A stretch of DNA of 64,000 nucleotides from Tillandsia leiboldiana (lineage: Eukaryota > Streptophyta > Magnoliopsida > Poales > Bromeliaceae): contig CM055067.1 of assembly GCA_029204045.2 (NCBI GenBank), positions 24,316,838 to 24,380,837 on the forward strand. The letters are read 5' to 3'. The first letter of the stretch is position 1, and every line of letters begins with the position of its first letter. A model generated the notes under the pieces. That model had not been told where the DNA came from, ran no database searches, and saw only the letters and a program-made list of their open reading frames with translations. Made by a program: the position numbers and the translations under genes. Of the stretch, positions 56,401-64,000 are shown piece by piece.

Positions 56401-56618
56401 GTTTGAGAGTTAACTTTTTGTACTTTTACTTTCCAGCTTTATCTGAGATGTATTAGTTGTAGTTTAGCTCTGTTTTATGCTCCTTTATTATATCATTTAT
56501 ATCTGAGCAGGTTACCAGCGCTTTGTGTACACGGGAAATTCTGTGTACACGGGAAATTCCGTGTACACGGCGGATCTGTGGACGAGCCTGGGTTCTGGTT
56601 TACACCCGGGGCGTGACA
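53419..56618 (+). mobile_element. LTR 'B' copy 2, probably 5'-truncated
   Basis: Ends CCCGGGGCGTGACA at 56618, followed by TCCCG (56619-56623) of A-LTR3. The part from about 55050 matches B copy 1. Features: TATA 54193-54200 with CGGGCGCCCG-like palindromes upstream (about 54130), GC-rich block 53700-54150, module hairpin 56143-56168 and CAACCGC/GCGGTTG dyad 55631-55659. The U5 hairpin has arms GTGTACACGG (56543-56552) and CCGTGTACAC (56559-56568), one arm being duplicated, then GGCGGATCTG (56569-56578). By alignment with B' and B'' the first 100-300 bp of the LTR are missing, and the expected left TSD is absent. A deletion at about 53418 explains both. No gene seen. Confidence 0.75.
54193..54200 (+). 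promoter_or_regulatory. TATA box of LTR B copy 2
   Basis: GAGCCTATAAATAGG, shared with B' and B''. Confidence 0.6.
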
Positions 56619-57006
56619 TCCCGACCGAGTGGGGTTATTGAGCATTGAGTTTCCGATCTGTTTGATCGTGGATCATAGCCTGCATGTGCCTCCTATGAGA
56701 CAGTTAAGACTGATGATATACTTGAGCTCGGTGGGGTCGCTCCCCTCGAGTTACGCTCCGGATGCGTGATGATGATGACTGAGATAGTCACACTAGGACG
56801 CCCCACGGGGGTGGGCAGGTGCGTTCCTAGTAGTCAGTTTAGGACACCCCACGTGGAGTGGGCAGGTGCGTTCATTGTAGTCAGTAGGACGCCCCACGTG
56901 GTAGTGGGCAGGTGCGTTCCTAGACCACAGGCGTAGGCTTGACTGAGCCAGTTTTGGGCAGTCATTGAGATTCGAGTTTTGTGAGCACCTCATGTGCGAG
57001 TGGTGC
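56619..57006 (+). mobile_element. Element A, LTR3 fragment
   Basis: Matches LTR1 from TCCCGACCGAGTGG (7952) to GTGCGAGTGGTGC (8915), without the TRIM. It is bounded by B copy 2 on the left and cut by LTR F at 57007 on the right. It is the third LTR of the A array. Confidence 0.85.
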
Positions 57007-57715
57007 TGTCACGCCCCGGGAGGTTTTAGTATAAGCGGAAAAACGTGTATTATATTTTTTTTCTTTTTCTTCACACGTGAAGATCAACCTCGCCCCCGGT
57101 GCATGACAGACCGCCACATATACAAATTCACTCTGCAATCGGACAGAGTCTCCTTTGTATATGCACGGCGTCCCATTTACAATATCAACCATCAACCATA
57201 CAGTCATCATCATACATAGTGCGGAAGAAATAATTACCTACGGTTTTGCAAACGGTATCCACCCGACACCCAATTTTTAAAACAGTTACACATTCAAACA
57301 AGAGAGCGACGACATCGTTTAGAAAGGATAAATCCAGAGGTTTACAAAATCTGTGCCCACACGGCACTCTGCTTTTGAAAACGTTTTCGCAATCACTTTT
57401 ATGATGATAAAAACATGCCATGCCCAAGATCACGAAAGTATGTCTGAACCGTAATAGTGCATCCAATCCACAGTGCTAACAATAACTAATATGATCCACA
57501 GATGCAAATTAAGCTAAGAATAGTTAAGAAAGAGTTGAGATAATTCCAAGGAACCAGGAGTGGAAAGCCTCCTACGACTACGGTCCTCTCGACGCAGTCT
57601 CATCACCGTCCCGACTAATGTCCCTAGTCAAACCTGTCACGGAGTGGGTAAAGTCAGTGACAAACAAAGTAGATGTCTTAACAATTAACGTTGAATTAAA
57701 AACAAACCGTTTATA
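57007..57715 (-). mobile_element. LTR 'F' fragment (gypsy-type)
   Basis: Starts TGTCACGCCCCGGG at 57007 inside A-LTR3. In element sense it has the U5 stem-loop (57108-57173), GGCGGTCTG and the GTCAC/GTGAC hairpin (57633-57662). It resembles C and D but is distinct. It is interrupted at about 57716 by element E'; the rest lies outside the window. Confidence 0.8.
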
Positions 57716-60396
57716 TGTAATAGCCGCGGGTTTTCGAACCGCTTTTAGGCAAAGGGGTCCGGGGGTTTGATTTTCTTTTGTCATTCTGGGCAAGCCGTCG
57801 GGGGCTCGCGGGCATTTTTTTTTGAGAATAAAGCTCGCGAAGCGGAGGCCGGCGGCGCGATCGGATCGGATTTCCGACCCCGGAAGCTCCCGGAATAAAT
57901 TTTCGAAGTTGCTGCGGTTCGGGTGTCCGGCACGTCCCTTTTGAGGTAAACCAGACCCGGATTTAACGATATTTTTTGATTCAAGCTAGTTAATTCTTTC
58001 GCACCGGCTCAGTCTAATTTTCTGTAAATTTTCGGGATCCGACATAAATTAATTTAATTTATTTCGTTCTATCTATCCGGGTTAATTTGGGGCTAGGTTA
58101 GCATTTGGAGTTGGACGCGGGTTGGGCTCGATCGTACCAAAACAGCTAATTAATTGGGGGTTTGAGAGGTGAGGGTTGGGAACCCCTTCTCAGTCTGCTA
58201 CCCCTTTGGCACGCACGACCCGAGCGAAGACGGTCGAGGAGAGGGGAGAACGCCGCATCCCCACCACCACCACACCGGACCTACGAGAACGGACGATCCC
58301 CTCTTCCCAAACCTTCGTCGTCCTCATCAAGGTGAGACGGGAATTTAGTTTCTTTTTCCTCGTGTTGAGTTCTTGATCATCTTGACCGGAAGGGGTGAGG
58401 CACAGGCGGCGGATTTCCCGGAATCCGCCGCACGTGCGAAGAAACCCCCCCCCCCATCCGGCGCCCTCATGCGACCCGCACGGGCCAGGCGGCGCCCAGC
58501 CCCCCCCCGCGTGCGGGATGACCCGCACGGGGCCGGGCGCACGCCCAGCCGCGTGCGGGATGACCCGCACGGGGCCGGGCGGCGCCCAGCCCCCGCGTGC
58601 GGGATGGCCCGTACGGGGCCGGGCGCACGCCCAGCCGCGTGCGGGGTGACCCGCACGGGGCTGGGCGACGCCCAGACCCGCGTGCGGGGTGACCCGCACG
58701 GGGCCGGGCGGCACGCCCAGCCCGCGTGCGGGGTAGGCCGCAGGGCTGGGCGGCGCCCAGCCCCGCGTGCGGGGTGACCCGCACGGGGCCGGACGCGCGC
58801 TCAACCCCACGTGTGGGGTTGCCCGTACGGAGCTGAGCACGCGCACGGCCCGCGTGCGGACGGGGAGCCGCGAACCCGACGAGCGGTTCGCCCGCCTCTC
58901 GTCTTCATCCGCGTCTGAGCGTCGCTTTTCTCCTCGCGGCAGGTGTGCGAAGGAGCCGAGCGGGAGTACCAGGACGCGAGGGAGCGGAGCGTTGACGCCT
59001 ACTAGCGACAGGTGGGTTGAGTGTGATATTTGGCATCGAACCACATTGATTGTTTTAATTTAAATATTATATGTTACCGTTCACTTCAGTAATCATTATT
59101 CTAGATGCTACGGATTATTGCTACACATCGATAGTTACGTGGTCTCGTGTTTTGATGCTTCAGCTACCGTCTTTCCTTCGACTATGCTAATAGTAGGGCA
59201 ACATGAGTTTACACGCCTCTACCTTATTCTGATTCATGCATCATGGTTACTGCTTTACTATTTCATATACATTGCGATTACTGCATTACTATTGCTCATA
59301 TATTGTGGTTACTGTGCTCGAGGCTGCAACACGTGCACCCGCGGTTTGGCCACCATGAGGGGTGCACTTTTCCGGAAAAGAGGTCGTAGGACCCGTGTAT
59401 ACCCACGAGGTGACGTAGTGGGGCCCCTTATTAGCTGTGGGGTTGAGGCGCCGAGGTGCGAGCGGAGCGACCCGCCGGTTTAGTTGTCCGGCGCGGTCGC
59501 GGTGCTGCAGGTACGGTATGGGCCGTCGGTAGTGGACCGACGCGGCAGAGTATTACAGGATGCAGATATACAGGTTACCATTTTTCCCCCCCCCCAAAAG
59601 GGTGGTTGCTCCGGTTGTCGCCACGGTTTGTTTTTATTATTCCCCCTGCACGGCATTTATTAGTCACTGACTTCCCACTTCGTGACAGGGCCCAGGCGAG
59701 GGGAGAGGTAGGTGGCGGTGAGGACGGGGCGGACACAGCGGGACCGTTGGAGACCCTGAACTTTATACTTTCCTTTTCTTTTCAGCTTTTCATTTATATT
59801 GTGGGCATGTGTGAGGTTCCCGATACCCTTGTGGGGTCGACGTAGATGTCGGTATTTGATTATCTATTTATGCACTACCTTTCCCTTTATTTCCTACTGG
59901 CCATTTGAAAAGCGAAACAAAAACAAAGAAAAGATTGCGAAAACCGTTTTCAAAGTCTAAGTGTCGTGTGGGCACTGATTTCAAAACCTTGTGGATTTAT
60001 GGATTGCGAAATGAGCTTTCAAAACTTGGGTGTCGTGTGGGCACCGTTTTCAAAACCCTGGGGTTTATGCTGATTTCGAAACTCGTTTTCAAAACTTAAG
60101 TGCCGGGTGGGCACTCTTTAAAAACCGTGGATTTATCCTTTCAAGTTGAAGTGGCCATGCGCTTAAATATTTAGAATACTGGTTGTATGTAATTGAATGT
60201 TGTGATTGAATGGTTATGTTTGCTTGGGAGATGTATTCAACCACACGCCGTGCACGTACAGGGGAGACTCTGTCCGTTTGCAGAGAGATCCTGTATGTGC
60301 GGCGGGTCTGGGCACGCACCGGGGAAGAAAGAGACCTTTCAAAAAAAAAAAAAAAAAAATGCCGTTTCCGCTAAAACAAACCCCCGGGGCGTGACA
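57716..60396 (+). mobile_element. Element E' 5' LTR (2.68 kb)
   Basis: Ends CCCCGGGGCGTGACA at 60396, followed at 60405 by the PBS. The start TGTAATAGCC at 57716 is inferred from where similarity of F to C and D stops; the flank TTATA (57711-57715) would be the TSD. U5 stem-loop 60246-60307 with GGCGGGTCTG; GTCAC/GTGAC hairpin 59663-59692. A GC-rich minisatellite of CGTGCGGG/CCCGCACG dyads with roughly 42-45 bp spacing lies at 58440-58860. A poly(A) run at 60340-60358. The 284-codon minus frame 58190-59044 follows the minisatellite and is not a gene. Confidence 0.8.
58440..58860. repeat. GC-rich minisatellite in E' LTR
   Basis: About eight units containing GCGTGCGGGRTGACCCGCAC, at 42-45 bp intervals (58509, 58551, 58596, 58637, 58680, 58724, 58765 approximately). 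The CGTGCGGG and CCCGCACG arms form 8-bp stems with 4-nt loops. Confidence 0.8.
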
Positions 60397-60404
60397 GATT
60401 AAGA

Positions 60405-60416
60405 TGGTATCAGAGA
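60405..60416 (+). promoter_or_regulatory. Primer-binding site of element E' (tRNA-iMet)
   Basis: TGGTATCAGAGA, 8 nt after the LTR end; one base from the canonical TGGTATCAGAGC at the distal end. Confidence 0.88.
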
Positions 60417-60609
60417 CTTCATTCAATCACAACAGCTAGTGCCGACATCCGTGGGAATGCCTCACATACCTACGAATAAATGAAATGGGTGGGGCATAGG
60501 ATTTTAGAACGTGAGTGAACGGGGGGCGGGAGTTTGAATCTTTCCTCGCATAAAAGGGTACACTGGTTGTAGTTACTGTCTAATTTTGACCTTCTTGTGA
60601 GTGACAGAT

Positions 60610-63600
60610 ATGGCCCGTACAAGGTCATCGGCGGGGGACGCCGAGGCGGATGCGACAACGTCGACGGCCGCGGAGAACCAACTCCTGCGGCAACAATTGC
60701 GGGAAATGGCGGGGCAATTGGCTACCCTCACCGATCACGTACGCCAGATGACGCAGCAGCAGGCCGCACCTGTGACGGCCGCCCCGGTCCCTCCGCCGGG
60801 GCCGACAGCACCGGCCGCGGCACCGCCGACAGCACCACCACCAGCGGCGACTACGGGGCCGGCGCCAGGGACAACTAGCCGGGTTATTCTGGAGGAAACG
60901 GTGGTCACGCCTACCCCTATCGCGGCTGCCGCCGCCACGAGTGGAGGGGGGGTTGTGATGACCGAACGGGATCGAGTGCGGGCCAACTTGAAGGACTTTA
61001 AGAAGCACGACCCGCCCACGTTCGAAGGGGACACGACAGATCCGTGGGTCGTGGAGAACTGGGTGGGGTCAATGGAGAAACTCTTTGAAGACTTACTTAT
61101 GGAGGATCACGAGCGGGTTCCCCTAGCCGTCCATTGCTTGGAAGGGAATGCCCGCTTGTGGTGGAAGACGATACGCCCCGATCCTGCTAAGGGTACCGCT
61201 CTTCCGTCCTGGACAACTTTCAAGAAGGAGCTGTTCGAGGCCTTCTTCACCAGCAGCGTCAAGAAAAAGTTGGAGGATGACCTAAACCACATTCAACAAG
61301 GGGACCGGACGGTCATGGAATATCAACGGGAATTCGTCCGACTAGTAAATTGCGTCCCGTTCGTCGCACGGGACGAGGCTCACAAGGCACAACTCTTCGT
61401 CGATGGCCTGCGAAGCGACATCTTCGAGGTGGTGAACGCGGCTGGCCTGCATACCTTTCAGGGAGTGGTCGACAAGGCCACCACGGTGGAGCGGGGTTTC
61501 GCTGTGACCCGTGCCAGAAGGGAGAACGCAGCGCGGCTAAGGGATCAGAAGCGACACCAGCAAGGCTGGGGGGAGGGTTCTTCCAGCGGGAGCCGACCCC
61601 CCAAAAGATGGAGACCGCCGACAGGACCCCGGGGCGCGCCAACAGGAGGGCCGAGGCCGTGGAATAGGCCTTGTGTCATATGCGGGGGAGGACACCTGAC
61701 GGGAGAGTGCCCCCAAAGAGATGACCATTGTTTCAGGTGCGGCAAACGGGGGCACTTCCGCCGCAACTGCCCCTTAGGCGGGGGATCGGCGCCCATGGGA
61801 GCACCTACGCCCAGGCCACAGCACTCAGGGCGGGGAAAAGCTCCTATGGCGTCGGCTTCCAGACCCCCCGCACCACGGCGTGAGGAGGACCGGCAACCAC
61901 AACCAGGCGGGAGGGTTTTCTCAATGACCCGCCAAGGGACTGATCCACCGGAGGACGCTCTTGCAGGTACTACTTCCGTTTTGAATTCCCGTGCTAGAAC
62001 TCTTTTCGATACCGGAGCAACGCACTCGTTCATTTCTCGTGATTTCGTTTTCATGCATAACCTCGAGGAGACACCCCTCCAAGCCTCCTTGACGGTGCAA
62101 ACGGCGGGAGGGACTCTGGAGGCGACCAGTTTTGTGGCCGCCTGCCCGATTATGTTGGGACGGTTGGTCTGCCCTTGGGACTTGGCGGTGATCCCTTTGA
62201 AGGAGTACGACGTGGTGTTGGGCATGGACTGGCTCACAAGGTACCAGGCACTCATTGATTGCGACAAGCGACAACTGCGGCTGCAAGAACCGGGCTTCCC
62301 CGAACATGTGTACATAATGGGCAAGAGCATCTCCTTCCCGGCGGTTATTTCAGCGGCACGGGCCAGAAGACTAGTTGAGGGGGGGTGCGTGGCCTATCTA
62401 GCATCGGTGGATTTGGCTACTCGACCCTCGACGACACTTGCAGATATCCCAGTGGTGAGGGACTATCCTGACGTTTTCCCCGCGGAGTTGCCGGGGATGC
62501 CTCCGAAGAGGGAGGTGGAGTTCCCTATTGAGCTGCTGCCAGGCACGCAGCCTATTACGAAGGCCCCTTACCGAATGGCCTTCGCGGAGCTGAAGGAGCT
62601 TAAGGCACAACTGGAAGATCTCTTGGACAAAGGGTTCATCCGACCGAGTGTGTCACCCTGGGGCGCACCGGTACTCTTTGTACGGAAGAAAGATGGAAGC
62701 CTGCGGCTCTGCATTGACTACAGAGGGATAAACAAAGTCACGGTGAAGAATAAGTACCCCCTACCCAGAATCGACGACCTCTTCGATCAGTTACGGGGAG
62801 CGACGGTCTTCTCCAAAATTGACCTACAGTCGGGCTATCATCAACTCCGAGTTCGAAATGAAGATATCCCCAAGACCGCCTTCCGGACTCGATACGGCCA
62901 CTACGAGTTCACGGTGATGCCTTTCGGGCTTACGAACGCCCCCGCTGTTTTCATGGACATGATGAACCGGATCTTCAGACCCTTCTTGGATCGGTTCGTG
63001 GTAGTCTTCATCGACGACATCCTGATTTACTCCACTACCGACGAGGAGCACGAGGACCATCTACGGACGATCCTGCAAACCCTCAGAGAGCAGAAGCTGT
63101 TCGCTAAACTCAAGAAGTGTGAATTCTGGCTGCGGGAAGTTGGCTTCCTAGGGCATGTGATCTCGGCACAGGGGATCGCTGTGGACCCCAAAAAGGTAGA
63201 AGCAGTGGTAGACTGGCGGCCGCCGACGTCGGTGACAGAAGTACGAAGTTTTCTAGGGCTGGCAGGATACTACCGGCGTTTCGTTGAGGGTTTCGCAAAG
63301 ATCGCTACCCCTTTAAACCGATTGACCAGAAAAGGCGAGAAGTTCATATGGACGGCCAAGTGCCAGGAGAGTTTTGAGGAACTCAAGAAGAGATTAACTA
63401 AGGCACCAATACTGGTGCTGCCGACGCCCGGAGAGGATTATGAAGTGTACTGCGACGCGTCAAGGATCGGTCTTGGAGGTGTTCTGATGCAACAGGGGAA
63501 GGTGATCGCCTACGCGTCCAGGCAGCTGAAGGACTACGAAAGGAACTACCCGATACACGACTTGGAATTGGCCGCCGTGGTCTTCGTTTTGAAACTGTGG

Positions 63601-64000
63601 AGGCATTACCTCTTCGGAGTCCACTGCAACGTTTTCTCAGATCATCAAAGTCTTAAGTACATCTTTACCCAAAAAGAGTTAAACTTGCGGCAGAGACGGT
63701 GGCTCGAGTTGCTGAAGGATTACGACTTGACGATCCAATATCACCCCGGGAAGGCAAATGTGGTGGCAGACGCACTGAGCAGAAAAGGGCATCGGGACGG
63801 GGCGTCGGAGAGCGCGCTGACAAAGCAGGACCACCTGATCGCGGAGTTCGCGCGAATGCAGTTGGAGGTGGTGCCTGCGGGCACAGTTCTGCAACTCCTA
63901 GCCTTGGTGGTCAAGCCGACGCTATTCGAGAAGATCCAGGAGGGACAGCAGACCGATCTGCACCTACAGCGCTTACGAGACAAGATTCCCCAGGGTCAAG
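60610..64000 (+). CDS. gag-pol: Element E' gag-pol polyprotein (partial, runs off the window)
   Basis: A single frame from ATG 60610 to the window edge (about 1130 codons). I checked frame agreement at the zinc knuckles, protease, RT and RNase H. Order: N-terminal LLRQQL helix and A/P-rich linker; capsid region (DPPTFEGD, W..W...ME+LF, ARLWW, QGDRTVMEYQREF) about residues 115-290; two knuckles CVICGGGHLTGEC (355-367) and CFRCGKRGHFRRNC (374-387). Then aspartic protease LFDTGATHSF (Asp 467); RT with KVTVKNKYPLPRID and FIDD (Asp pair 802-803); RNase H YCDAS (about 947-951) and ADALSRK. Integrase and chromodomain lie beyond 64000. It is a Tekay/Del-type chromovirus, close to element C pol, and the only apparently intact coding region here. 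The start is the first Met after the leader and has no earlier in-frame rival. Confidence 0.93.
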   Translation, partial: MARTRSSAGDAEADATTSTAAENQLLRQQLREMAGQLATLTDHVRQMTQQQAAPVTAAPVPPPGPTAPAAAPPTAPPPAATTGPAPGTTSRVILEETVVTPTPIAAAAATSGGGVVMTERDRVRANLKDFKKHDPPTFEGDTTDPWVVENWVGSMEKLFEDLLMEDHERVPLAVHCLEGNARLWWKTIRPDPAKGTALPSWTTFKKELFEAFFTSSVKKKLEDDLNHIQQGDRTVMEYQREFVRLVNCVPFVARDEAHKAQLFVDGLRSDIFEVVNAAGLHTFQGVVDKATTVERGFAVTRARRENAARLRDQKRHQQGWGEGSSSGSRPPKRWRPPTGPRGAPTGGPRPWNRPCVICGGGHLTGECPQRDDHCFRCGKRGHFRRNCPLGGGSAPMGAPTPRPQHSGRGKAPMASASRPPAPRREEDRQPQPGGRVFSMTRQGTDPPEDALAGTTSVLNSRARTLFDTGATHSFISRDFVFMHNLEETPLQASLTVQTAGGTLEATSFVAACPIMLGRLVCPWDLAVIPLKEYDVVLGMDWLTRYQALIDCDKRQLRLQEPGFPEHVYIMGKSISFPAVISAARARRLVEGGCVAYLASVDLATRPSTTLADIPVVRDYPDVFPAELPGMPPKREVEFPIELLPGTQPITKAPYRMAFAELKELKAQLEDLLDKGFIRPSVSPWGAPVLFVRKKDGSLRLCIDYRGINKVTVKNKYPLPRIDDLFDQLRGATVFSKIDLQSGYHQLRVRNEDIPKTAFRTRYGHYEFTVMPFGLTNAPAVFMDMMNRIFRPFLDRFVVVFIDDILIYSTTDEEHEDHLRTILQTLREQKLFAKLKKCEFWLREVGFLGHVISAQGIAVDPKKVEAVVDWRPPTSVTEVRSFLGLAGYYRRFVEGFAKIATPLNRLTRKGEKFIWTAKCQESFEELKKRLTKAPILVLPTPGEDYEVYCDASRIGLGGVLMQQGKVIAYASRQLKDYERNYPIHDLELAAVVFVLKLWRHYLFGVHCNVFSDHQSLKYIFTQKELNLRQRRWLELLKDYDLTIQYHPGKANVVADALSRKGHRDGASESALTKQDHLIAEFARMQLEVVPAGTVLQLLALVVKPTLFEKIQEGQQTDLHLQRLRDKIPQGQ

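Noticed and set aside
58190..59044. 284-codon minus frame
   Set aside because: Follows the E' LTR minisatellite; repetitive Pro/Arg/His sequence without a domain.
60625..61034. Minus-strand frames opposite E' gag
   Set aside because: Shadows of the A/P-rich linker of Gag.

Overview
This is plant nuclear DNA made almost entirely of nested LTR retrotransposons. I found no host gene, rRNA/tRNA gene, CRISPR array or bacterial feature. Evidence for a plant: Ty3/gypsy chromovirus (Tekay/Del-type) and Ty1/copia SIRE/Maximus-type proteins, primer-binding sites (PBS) of the form TGGTATCAGAGC (initiator tRNA-Met), 5-bp target-site duplications (TSDs), very long LTRs (2.7-3.9 kb) and a Cassandra-like TRIM with a 5S rRNA-derived LTR. 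A large-genome angiosperm is likely; the species cannot be told. Family letters below are local labels only.

Layout. 1-3252: 3' part of an LTR (H). 3253-5019: LTR B copy 1. 5020-5386: scrap of a SIRE-type envelope-like gene. 5387-57006: a tandem array of degenerate element A (LTR1 5387-12870, internal 12871-15799, LTR2 15800-19343 plus 51812-52176, second internal 52177-about 53418, deletion, LTR3 fragment 56619-57006). A-LTR1 holds a TRIM (8025-8601) and solo LTR D (9335-12637). A-LTR2 is split by solo LTR B'' (19344-51811). B'' in turn carries chromovirus C (20842-38369, minus) and copia element G (39045-50082, minus). C is itself hit by solo LTRs B' (26474-30310, in pol) and E (34153-37961, at the TATA box of its 5' LTR). 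53419-56618: LTR B copy 2. 57007-57715: LTR F fragment. 57716 to window end: element E' with a 5' LTR, PBS and a gag-pol frame open to the edge.

Insertions can be ordered: SIRE-like relic, then A, then B'', then C and G, then B' and E. Perfect TSDs: TRIM (TGCCC), D (GTCTG), C (TGCTA), B' (GGAGC), E (CTTAT), G (CAAGG). B'' has TTGCT/TTACT with one change.

The most interesting signal is a shared architecture at the 3' ends of otherwise unlike gypsy LTRs. All 13 LTR 3' ends seen carry a stem-loop followed directly by GGCGG(R)TCTG and end near CCCCGGGGCGTGACA. Stem sequences differ between families but stay paired, which looks like selection for a folded RNA in the U5/leader. A second paired module lies 380-760 nt from the LTR end. 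G separately has a GATCCGGATC array in its U3 that recurs upstream of its envelope-like gene, next to a possible 5'-UTR intron.
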